This document shows, in pieces, positions 7,226-12,026 of a DNA stretch of 12,026 nt; position 1 is the first letter of the stretch, and every line of letters starts with the position of its first letter. The stretch spans positions 1 through 12,026 of the forward strand of contig CAYJXJ010000144.1 in NCBI GenBank assembly GCA_964374095.1. The letters are read 5' to 3'. The position numbers and the translations under genes are program-made. This stretch comes from CAYJXJ01 sp964374095. Lineage in GTDB: Bacteria > Elusimicrobiota > Elusimicrobia > UBA1565 > UBA9628. The notes beneath the pieces are model-generated. The model did not search any database, had not been told where the DNA came from, and saw only the letters and a program-made list of their open reading frames with translations.

Positions 7226-7370
7226 GTCTTGTATATCGGCGCGGGCTAGCCCCCCAAGGCGCACAAAAGCTCGTCGAGGCGCAGCCGGCACGTGTCTTGT
7301 ATATCGGCGCCTTGGACCCCCTGGATTCGCCTGATTTCTCGACGAGGCCACGCGTCTTGTATATCGGCGC
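7226..7370. repeat. Three identical 17-bp repeats encoding Ala-Asp-Ile-Gln-Asp
   Basis: GTCTTGTATATCGGCGC occurs without mismatch at 7226-7242, 7294-7310 and 7354-7370, spaced 68 and 60 bp. On the minus strand each reads as codons for ADIQD. Two copies are in frame in the cargo protein; the third lies just past its stop, in the frame reached by a one-base shift. The sequence between copies is not conserved. Identity at every third base suggests DNA-level constraint or recent duplication in addition to a protein motif. Confidence 0.85.
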
Positions 7371-7659
7371 GCCGGAGTGCCCGAATCCGACGCTGACGGC
7401 GAGCTTCGTTGTCCCTGTGGACATAATCGGGATTCTCTGCCCGGTAGCGCCGCTGATAGCCCGGATGCCCGGCCAGCCACAGCCGTGTTCGACGGTACTC
7501 GCCCTTGAAGTAGTCCTGGTTCTCGCTCAACCAATGGGCATGAGCATCAGCCTTGCGCTTCGCTTTACAGCGCTTCTTCCCGCAGCACTTCTGAATGGAC
7601 GCCACATTCGGTCTGGGTTCGAATTCATCGCCGCAATAAGGGCATCGCTGCTGGGGCAT
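7246..7659 (-). CDS. Small cysteine-rich (zinc-ribbon-like) cargo protein with DIQD repeats, likely frameshifted at its end
   Basis: Function unknown. I chose the start ATG 7659 because GGAGG lies 8 bases upstream and it opens with MPQQRCPYCGDEF; an upstream ATG at 7710 lacks support. The 137 residues show a CPYC pair and a CCGKKRC pair (about residues 6-33) that could bind zinc. Then comes a very basic stretch with tryptophans and tyrosines (YFKGEYRRTRLWLAGHPGYQRRYR), then ADIQDAW and ADIQDTC. It is the first gene of e2, 60 bp before RitA1, so it is probably co-expressed with it. It stops at TAG just after a run of six G. With seven G the frame would continue as GLARADIQDAIASQ to a stop at 7208, adding the third repeat. 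From memory, similar small DIQD-bearing proteins occur near mobile elements; this is unverified. A DNA-binding accessory role is a guess. Confidence 0.72.
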   Translation of the reverse strand: MPQQRCPYCGDEFEPRPNVASIQKCCGKKRCKAKRKADAHAHWLSENQDYFKGEYRRTRLWLAGHPGYQRRYRAENPDYVHRDNEARRQRRIRALRRADIQDAWPRREIRRIQGVQGADIQDTCRLRLDELLCALGG

Positions 7660-7746
7660 GACGGCCACCTCCGAGGGCGATGATCTCCCCTCGGCATAGG
7701 ATGCAAGCAACAGCGGCCGATTTCAACTTGAGCCGGAGGTGGGCGC

Positions 7747-7766
7747 CCGGCCGCCGGCGGGGCCGG
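7747..7766. repeat. GC-rich hairpin upstream of the cargo gene
   Basis: CCGGCC (7747-7752) and GGCCGG (7761-7766) form six-base complementary arms around an eight-base GC-rich loop. There is no T run, so a terminator is unlikely. It lies in the non-coding right end of e2, between the arms and the cargo gene start. Confidence 0.3.
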
Positions 7767-7783
7767 CGTGATAACGTCAGAGG

Positions 7784-7836
7784 CGGTGGATGAAAAAGTT
7801 GTCCACGCTATCCACCGGCATTCACAGCAATTCACA
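7784..7836. promoter_or_regulatory. Inverted repeat plus phased TCCAC/TCACA motifs in the e2 right end
   Basis: CGGTGGAT (7784-7791) and ATCCACCG (7810-7817) are perfect 8-bp inverted arms. TCCAC at 7802 and 7811 and TCACA at 7822 and 7832 are spaced about one helical turn apart. TTGTCCACG and CTATCCACC each match 7 of 9 positions of a DnaA-box consensus. An A/G-rich tract follows to about 7865. The rest of 7660-7913 holds no gene. This is a candidate regulator or accessory-protein binding region, and probably contains the promoter for cargo-RitA1-RitB1-RitC1, although I cannot identify a clear -35/-10 pair. Confidence 0.45.
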
Positions 7837-7913
7837 GAAAAGAAAAAGAAGCAAAAAGAAAAGAGGACCGGCCGGCGACGGCTTTCTTTCTTCAACCAAC
7901 AACGCCAACACAT

Positions 7914-7937
7914 CACATAACAGAACTCGCCACATAA
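7914..7937. repeat. Right-end double arm of e2
   Basis: CACATAA ends at 7920 and again at 7937, exactly 17 bp apart, within CACATAACAGAACT followed by CGCCACATAA. Element e1 has the same pair at its right end (ending at 3386 and 3403). The outer copy AACTCGCCACATAA (7924-7937) is the perfect partner of the left terminal repeat. Confidence 0.75.
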
Positions 7938-8791
7938 TGGCCTAGGACAAGAGCGATGGTTGCCAAGTCTACGCCGGATTGAAGCAGGCGCATGGCCGTC
8001 GTATGTCGGAGCACATGAGGCGAGACCCGCTTGCGGACGAGGCTCGGGCAGACGCGCCTGGCGGCCTTAACGTGCCTTCCCAGCACGTACGCTACACCGT
8101 CTGGGCTTAGCGCGCCCCCTCGTGCGTTTGGAAACAAGGGCTCGGAGGCTTCCCCTCGCCGTTCAGCCAGCCAGCTACGCATGACGGCGGTGACATCCTT
8201 GAGCAATGGAGTGCAGCGCTCCTTGCGACCCTTGCCCATGCAACGGACATGGGCGCCCCAACCGAGCACGACATCCTCGCAACGTAGCCCGCTCAGCTCC
8301 GATACTCGGAGACCTGTCTGAATCGCGAGAAGGATCAACGCGCGATCGCGGCGGCCGGCCCAGGTGCTTAGGTCGGGTGAGCTCAAGAGCGCATCGACCT
8401 CGGGCTGCGCGAGGAAATCGATCGGCGCACGCTCGTAACGCTTGCTCGGGATGCTCAGGACCCGCTGGATCAGTGCGCTCTGCTCAGGCTGGCGATAAGC
8501 AGCGTAGCGGAAGAAGGACCGAATCGCGGCTAGCCGCACGTTCCGGCTGCGGGCTGTATTACCACGTTTCTTCTCAAGCGAGTCGAGGAACGCGAGGATG
8601 AGGGGCGCCGTCATATCCTCGATGGCCAGGCTGGAGGGGTCCTTCTTCAGATGCTCGCGGGCAAAGCCGAGCAGCAACCGGAACGTGTCGCTATAGCTGG
8701 CTATGGTATGCGGGCTGGCCTTTCGGTCGCGCATGAGCCGATCCGAAAAGAAAGCCTCCAGCAATCCTGGGAAGTCGGCGCGGGTCCTCAT
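7937..8791 (-). pseudogene. ritC: 5' part of split RitC2 tyrosine recombinase, interrupted by e1/e2
   Basis: The fragment encodes residues 1-285. It has a core-binding domain (about 8-105, ASPHTIASYSDTFRLLLGF) and most of the catalytic domain: Arg162 (TGLRVSEL), Lys187 (MGKGRK), HVLRH (His259, Arg262) and LGH (His285). Immediately after His285 the frame enters the e2 terminal repeat and ends as YVASSVM, so the tyrosine nucleophile is missing and the product cannot catalyse strand cleavage. The missing end is at 2989-3150. The start ATG 8791 has a strong AGGAGG 7 bases upstream. The 5' end lies within the 3' end of RitB2. The truncated 292-aa protein might still bind DNA and interfere with recombination. 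Confidence 0.9.
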
Positions 8792-9716
8792 GACAGGGCC
8801 TCCTTTGCTCCAAGCGTCGCACGGCCAGGCGCAGCAACTCCGGAACGGCGGAGATGTACCAGTACGTGCTCACGACGCGCGCGTGGCCGACGTAGGTCGT
8901 CAGGGCCGGCATGAGCCGATTCACGTCGGCGCCGGCTCGGTACCAGCCTATCAACGTCCGAACGACGAACGCGTGTCGAAGGTCGTGAAGGCGCGGGCCA
9001 GGGCGATTTCCGCGACCGCCGACGCCGCTGATGCGCAAGATATCGCGGAAGATCTTGTTGACCTTCCGGGCAGTCAAGCGTGTCCCCGAGTCGGAGAGAA
9101 AGAAGCTCGGGCCCGAGGGCTGAGGCTGTATCGAGTCCCGCTGCCGGCAGTATGCCTCAAGGGCGAGTCTGGTCGAGCGGTGGATGGGGACAAGTCGAGA
9201 CTTCCCGAACTTCGCCCCTTGGATGGTCAGCACGCCCCGCGTCAAGTCGACGTCATCGCGTTCGAGACCGAGGACTTCGCCGCGTCGGAGGCCGGTCACC
9301 GCGAGCAATCCGATCAGGGTCCTATAAGTGTGGGGCTCCAGGCCGGACTTCGATGGCAAAGGCGATGCTGCCGCCATCAGCCGCCTGACCTCATCGCCGC
9401 TGTAGATATAGGGATTCGGGCGATGCAAGGGCCATGGTAGCAGCCATGGCGGCGGAACCTGGTTCCTGTCGTCGATACACGAGCAGTGCTGAGCGAACCG
9501 GCGCGCGATGCTCAGGCGCCTTGCGGTGGTAACGGCCTTCGCTCCTGGGACGCGCGTCGCCCACTCCAGGGCGAGCGCCGTGGTGATGAACGTGCTGCCC
9601 TTCGCTGCGACGAACGACGCGAAGTCGTTCAGGAGGCTGTCGAGAAAGCGCAGCTTGAACCCAAGACGCCGGCGCATGGCGAGATAGTTCCTGGCTTCGC
9701 TACGTAGGACGAGCAT
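8691..9716 (-). CDS. ritB: RitB2 tyrosine recombinase of outer RIT
   Basis: Middle recombinase of the outer trio, 341 residues from ATG 9716, which has GGAGA 6 bases upstream. The frame is open 15 codons further up, but that stretch lacks a ribosome site. The start overlaps the RitA2 end by 17 bp. The core-binding domain is about 1-95. Catalytic residues are Arg143 (TGLRRGEV), Lys169 (GAKFGK), HDLRHAF (His244, Arg247), YVGH (His278) and Tyr287 (STYWYISAVPEL), all intact. RitB1 ends soon after its charged tail, but this frame runs 101 bp into RitC2 and adds about 33 residues rich in Arg and Pro. In another frame a TGA overlaps the RitC2 ATG as ATGA, the typical RIT junction, so a small indel near the end has probably removed the original stop. 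Confidence 0.9.
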   Translation of the reverse strand: MLVLRSEARNYLAMRRRLGFKLRFLDSLLNDFASFVAAKGSTFITTALALEWATRVPGAKAVTTARRLSIARRFAQHCSCIDDRNQVPPPWLLPWPLHRPNPYIYSGDEVRRLMAAASPLPSKSGLEPHTYRTLIGLLAVTGLRRGEVLGLERDDVDLTRGVLTIQGAKFGKSRLVPIHRSTRLALEAYCRQRDSIQPQPSGPSFFLSDSGTRLTARKVNKIFRDILRISGVGGRGNRPGPRLHDLRHAFVVRTLIGWYRAGADVNRLMPALTTYVGHARVVSTYWYISAVPELLRLAVRRLEQRRPCHEDPRRLPRIAGGFLFGSAHARPKGQPAYHSQL

Positions 9717-10944
9717 GAAGTCTCTCCGGCCAGCGTTGGCCAAGCCGCTTGAGGGCGGCAAGATCGACCTTGGCGTAGATCTGAGTGCTGAACAGGTTCC
9801 GGTGACGCAGGACCTGACCGATCTCAGTCAGGGAGGCCCCCTTGCGAAGCATCCGGGTGGCCAGGGAATGCCGCAGGATATGCGCCCCCCGATGGCTTGA
9901 CGATATCCCGGCGCGCGCGAGCGCCTGCCTGACTACCTCGCTGACGTTGCTGTAGCTTCGGAAGCCCTGGTAGGGCGCTCGAACCCGCACGAAGAGGCGC
10001 CTGGAGGCGCATCGGGGACGAGCGACGCGTAGATATTTCGCGACTGCGGCTCCGACGTCCGCAGGGATCGGCATGCGGTCCACGGCGCCGCCCTTCCCGC
10101 GGATAACAAGCTCGGCCGCATCCCAATCGATGTCGTCCAGCGCCAGGTTCGCGACCTCGCCGGCGCGCAATCCGAGGCGGCAGAGGAGAAGCAGAATGGC
10201 ATAGTCGCGTTGACCCACGGCGCTTGATCGGTCGCAGCTATTGAGTAGACGCCGCACCTCTCGGGGCGATACGGCTACCGGCAGAGCGGACAGACGCCAA
10301 CCGGCTGCCGCCGGCACCGATAGGGCAAGGTCTTTCCTTATATGTCCCTCGAAACGCGCGTAGCGCAAGAATGCTCGGAGAGCTCGGACGAACAGCTTTG
10401 CGTACGCGGGGCTCGAGGCTCGCGCATGAGCCAGGATGAACCTGCTTATGTCCGATGGGACGAGGCGACCCAGCTTAGGATCGGTTCTCCCGAACCGCCA
10501 CGCGAGGAACTCCCTGACGGCGGGGAGATACCTCCGGAAGGTTTTTGGAGACAGCCCGCGCGTCTGGAGCAGGTAGTTCGCGAAGCCTCGCTCGAGCCGG
10601 GCGAGCGCGCCGCCCTTGGGACAGACGGCGCTGGGAACGACGCCTGCACGGCGTAGACTCGATAGCAGCGCCCGAAGCGTTGAGCGGGCGCCGTGGCCGG
10701 TATCGACTCGGCCGTAGCGAGCCTTCAGGAACTGTGCGACTCGCCCTTTCTCAAGCCCCCTCAGAGGTACACCCCGACGCCGAAGCCATTCGTTGAAATC
10801 GGCGACCTGCCTGAGTTTGTCCCCTGCGGTGTACCTGGAATAGCGCTGGTCACCCAGCCATGCGGCGAAGGCCTCAACGTGAGGCGCGAGCGGGCCGTCG
10901 TTCAGTCGGCGGAGCGTCCCAGGTAGAAGCGGGACCGACAGCAT
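9700..10944 (-). CDS. ritA: RitA2 tyrosine recombinase of outer RIT
   Basis: First recombinase of the outer trio, 414 residues. Two core-binding-type helical modules (about 18-100 and 113-212) precede the catalytic domain. Catalytic residues are Arg260 (RLGLRAGEV), Lys284 (IRGKGG), HILRH (His355, Arg358), VLRH (His381) and Tyr390 (TQIYAKVD). All are present, but the usual Gly-His reads Arg-His here. The ATG at 10944 has no clear Shine-Dalgarno sequence. The frame of the truncated DUF6573-like gene terminates at 10902, 42 bases past this start, so coupling from the upstream gene could help expression. A 7-bp inverted repeat lies just upstream at 10950-10968. Confidence 0.92.
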   Translation of the reverse strand: MLSVPLLPGTLRRLNDGPLAPHVEAFAAWLGDQRYSRYTAGDKLRQVADFNEWLRRRGVPLRGLEKGRVAQFLKARYGRVDTGHGARSTLRALLSSLRRAGVVPSAVCPKGGALARLERGFANYLLQTRGLSPKTFRRYLPAVREFLAWRFGRTDPKLGRLVPSDISRFILAHARASSPAYAKLFVRALRAFLRYARFEGHIRKDLALSVPAAAGWRLSALPVAVSPREVRRLLNSCDRSSAVGQRDYAILLLLCRLGLRAGEVANLALDDIDWDAAELVIRGKGGAVDRMPIPADVGAAVAKYLRVARPRCASRRLFVRVRAPYQGFRSYSNVSEVVRQALARAGISSSHRGAHILRHSLATRMLRKGASLTEIGQVLRHRNLFSTQIYAKVDLAALKRLGQRWPERLHARPT

Positions 10945-10949
10945 GGCGT

Positions 10950-10968
10950 CTGTGACACCGGGTCACAG
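10950..10968. promoter_or_regulatory. Operator-like inverted repeat upstream of RitA2
   Basis: CTGTGAC (10950-10956) and GTCACAG (10962-10968) are perfect 7-bp arms with a 5-bp spacer, ending 6 bases before the RitA2 ATG. The position would let a dimeric protein block expression of the trio. No regulator gene is adjacent, so the recombinases themselves or a host factor would have to bind. The rest of 10969-11004 shows nothing I recognise. Confidence 0.4.
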
Positions 10969-11004
10969 CGAAGAGTTCCTCGCCCCCGCTCGCGCCACGG
11001 TCGA

Positions 11005-11126
11005 TTATGCCGAGCATCGGGCCCGCCATCGCCGCCGGCCTCGACGACGAGCAAGAGCAGACGCCTGGCGCGACTCGGCATTATCTTGGACTCGGTATTA
11101 CTGACGTTATGCCGAGCTCGGCATAA
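11005..11126. repeat. Right-end arm array of the outer RIT
   Basis: TTATGCCGAG (11005-11014) is inverted relative to CTCGGCATTA (11074-11083), which is repeated as CTCGGTATTA (11091-11100) 17 bp further on. Then come TTATGCCGAG (11107-11116) and CTCGGCATAA (11117-11126). CTCGGTATTA, the 6 bases CTGACG and TTATGCCGAG together form an arm-spacer-arm core like that at the e1/e2 junction. The sequence differs from the e2 arms, but the 17-bp spacing and the inward inverted copy are the same. Confidence 0.55.
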
Positions 11127-11132
11127 CGTCAG
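11101..11132. repeat. Perfect 32-bp palindrome at the element boundary
   Basis: The 16 bases at 11101-11116 are the exact reverse complement of 11117-11132, with no spacer. The palindrome contains two back-to-back arms (TTATGCCGAG and CTCGGCATAA) and ends in CTGACG on the left and CGTCAG on the right. It straddles the boundary between the outer element and the truncated DUF6573-like gene. Confidence 0.9.
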
Positions 11133-11234
11133 GTCCACCAGGACGCCATCCTCCAACGCCTGCGCCCGCGTGTACACTGAAATGACCTCCGCTCCATCCC
11201 ACGGCCCCGCCATCGTCTGCTTCTGCTCGTTCAT
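11127..11234 (-). pseudogene. 5' fragment of a DUF6573-like gene, cut by the outer RIT
   Basis: The first 36 codons contain VISVYTRAQALEDGVLVDL, which I recognise as the N-terminal signature of DUF6573-type proteins of unknown function, common on plasmids and integrated elements. In that family the chain continues for roughly 80 or more residues. Here the match stops at VDL, exactly where the arm repeats of the outer RIT start, and the frame then reads through the element end to a stop at 10902 with no family resemblance. The ATG has AGGAGG 8 bases upstream and lies 18 bases after the sigma factor stop, so the two were one operon. I do not find the 3' part to the left of 2882, so that DNA has been lost or moved. 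Confidence 0.65.
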
Positions 11235-11252
11235 CGTTCTATCCTCCTTGGG

Positions 11253-11852
11253 TTAATATACCAGCGTCGCCAACTCCGGCGACTGGTTCCGCAATGTCTG
11301 ACGCGCCCGGAAAATGCGGGAACGTACCGTCCCCGCTGGAACTCCCAGGCTCCGCGCTATGTCGTCGTACGTTCTGCCGTCCATGTCGCACAGCTTCAGG
11401 ACGGCCCGTTCCTGCCGCCGCATCCCCTCCAAGGCTCGGCGTACGGTGTTGACTGTTTCTTTGCGCTCCAAGCTTTGCGGGATGCTTTCCGCGCTATCGG
11501 CGAGAAGGTCCGCATATGAGCCGCCGCCGTCCTCATCCAGCGGGCGGTCCAAAGACACGCCATTGCGACGCTCGAACCTTTTTCGCGAGTCCATGAAGGC
11601 GTTTCGCAAGATGGTGAAGAACCAGGCGTCCAGCGGCTTCGATACCTCGTACTTGTCCCAAGCCCTCGCCACCCGGTACAGCGCGTCCTGTACAAGCTCG
11701 TTGGCGTCCTCGCAGTTGCCCGAGTGGCTGTAAGCGACCTGATACGCCTTCTGCCCTGAGTCCCGGATGAAGCTTTCCAGGATCTCGTTCCTAGCCTCCG
11801 TACCGCCGTCCTCCTTCCCGAACCGTTTTTCGCTCTCGCAGTGCTTTTTCAT
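11253..11852 (-). CDS. ECF-type RNA polymerase sigma-70 factor
   Basis: A 199-residue protein that would direct RNA polymerase to alternative promoters. Region 2 spans about 25-92, with GNCEDANELVQDALYRVARAWDKY, then DAWFFTILRNAFMDSRKR, the helix that contacts the -10 element. Region 4 spans about 136-190, with ALEGMRRQERAVLKLCDMDG and the helix-turn-helix TYDDIARSLGVPAGTVRSRIFRARQTL. There is no region 3 or region 1, as in ECF factors. I chose ATG 11852 because GGAGG lies 6 bases upstream; the frame extends 26 codons further without support. No anti-sigma factor is seen; the next gene is the truncated DUF6573-like one. Its target promoters are unknown. Confidence 0.88.
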   Translation of the reverse strand: MKKHCESEKRFGKEDGGTEARNEILESFIRDSGQKAYQVAYSHSGNCEDANELVQDALYRVARAWDKYEVSKPLDAWFFTILRNAFMDSRKRFERRNGVSLDRPLDEDGGGSYADLLADSAESIPQSLERKETVNTVRRALEGMRRQERAVLKLCDMDGRTYDDIARSLGVPAGTVRSRIFRARQTLRNQSPELATLVY

Positions 11853-12026
11853 TTTCCACCTCCACACTCCCGGAGGGCGAAGGCCCCGAGGAAGAGCCGC
11901 TGAGCGAGGATTTAAATGGTGGGTCCCCACCGGACGACCGCCCTCGAAGCAATCGAGCTGGCGGCCTCCCAGCAGGGAGCTGAAGCTGTCCGAAAATTTA
12001 GGGGCTACGGCGGGGGTTGGGCCAAA
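11853..12026. other. Non-coding right edge with small inverted repeats
   Basis: No supported gene. It holds ATTTAAAT (11910-11917), a GGTGG/CCACC hairpin (11918-11922 and 11927-11931), CTCGA/TCGAG (11943-11947 and 11953-11957) and CTCCC/GGGAG (11966-11970 and 11975-11979). The sigma factor promoter is probably here, but I cannot assign -35 and -10 boxes with confidence. Confidence 0.4.

Larger units (their letters stand above)
3410..7937 (-). mobile_element. e2: inner RIT element with cargo gene, inserted in RitC2 of the outer RIT
   Basis: A 4528-bp unit bounded by perfect 14-bp inverted repeats, TTATGTGGCGAGTT (3410-3423) and AACTCGCCACATAA (7924-7937). It carries, in order of transcription on the minus strand, a cysteine-rich cargo gene, RitA1, RitB1 and RitC1. 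The left flank is TGCCCG (3404-3409) and the right flank is TGGCCT (7938-7943), which match at 4 of 6 positions. The right flank is the native RitC2 sequence encoding Leu-Gly. It lies in tandem with e1, which shares its ends, so both probably entered the same site one after the other. Confidence 0.82.
2882..11126 (-). mobile_element. Outer RIT (recombinase-in-trio) element, interrupted by a second RIT
   Basis: This segment holds RitA2, RitB2 and the split RitC2, transcribed right to left. The proposed left end is TTATGTTAGG (2882-2891) flanked by CGTCAA (2876-2881). The proposed right end is CTCGGCATAA (11117-11126) flanked by CGTCAG (11127-11132). Both ends open with TTATG when read inward, and the 6-bp flanks agree at 5 of 6 positions. 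Subtracting the inserted DNA at 3158-7937 and one 6-bp flank leaves about 3.46 kb, a plausible size for a RIT. The trio content is strong evidence. The exact ends are inferred, because left and right arms match each other only weakly. Confidence 0.6.

Noticed and set aside
7226..7370. CRISPR array from three regularly spaced 17-bp repeats
   Set aside because: Only three short units, spacing uneven (68 and 60 bp), the repeats lie in a coding frame as ADIQD, and no cas gene is present.
7313..7683. Plus-strand continuation of a 328-aa frame (6697-7683) across the cargo gene
   Set aside because: It crosses RitA1 and the cargo gene antisense, with no start signal; the minus-strand genes have ribosome sites and recognisable motifs.
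7527..7916. 129-aa minus-strand frame across the e2 right end
   Set aside because: It starts in the terminal repeat region, is low-complexity (Phe/Ser/Pro runs from the A/G-rich tract), overlaps the cargo gene in another frame and lacks a ribosome site.

Overview
The window is GC-rich bacterial DNA, by eye in the low-to-mid 60s % GC. All convincing genes except one fragment at the left edge lie on the minus strand. The left part (84-2806) is a chromosomal-looking two-gene operon, pilT then argS, joined by an ATGA stop/start overlap. PilT implies a type IV pilus and so most likely a Gram-negative-type bacterium. I cannot name the phylum from sequence alone; an uncultured GC-rich lineage such as Elusimicrobiota or a deltaproteobacterial relative is only a guess.

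The middle (about 2882-11126) is a nest of mobile DNA. It holds two complete sets of three consecutive, overlapping tyrosine recombinase genes, the hallmark of RIT (recombinase-in-trio) elements. The outer element carries RitA2 (9700-10944), RitB2 (8691-9716) and RitC2. RitC2 is split: its N-terminal 285 codons lie at 7937-8791, and its last 53 codons, including the catalytic tyrosine, lie at 2989-3150. The cut falls in the conserved Leu-Gly-His motif. Between the halves sit two insertions that share the terminal repeat TTATGTGGCGAGTT: a 246-bp non-coding element e1 (3158-3403) and a 4.5-kb RIT element e2 (3410-7937). Element e2 carries RitC1, RitB1, an unusually long RitA1 (533 aa) and a small cysteine-rich cargo protein. 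Rejoining the halves across the insertions gives a normal 338-aa RitC, so the order of events can be read directly.

The element ends are informative. The e1/e2 junction is an Xer/dif-like core: two inverted arms around a 6-bp spacer (TGCCCG). The same 6 bp lies at the left of e1, and a partly matching TGGCCT lies at the right of e2, as expected if the coupling sequence is carried in from a circular intermediate. Several ends have two direct copies of the arm exactly 17 bp apart plus an inward-facing inverted copy. The outer element shows the same layout with different arm sequences, flanked by CGTCAA and CGTCAG.

The right part (11127-12026) has an ECF-type sigma factor gene followed by the first 36 codons of a DUF6573-like gene. 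That gene is cut off by the right end of the outer element. Its 3' half is not on the other side of the element, so a deletion or rearrangement must have accompanied or followed the insertion.
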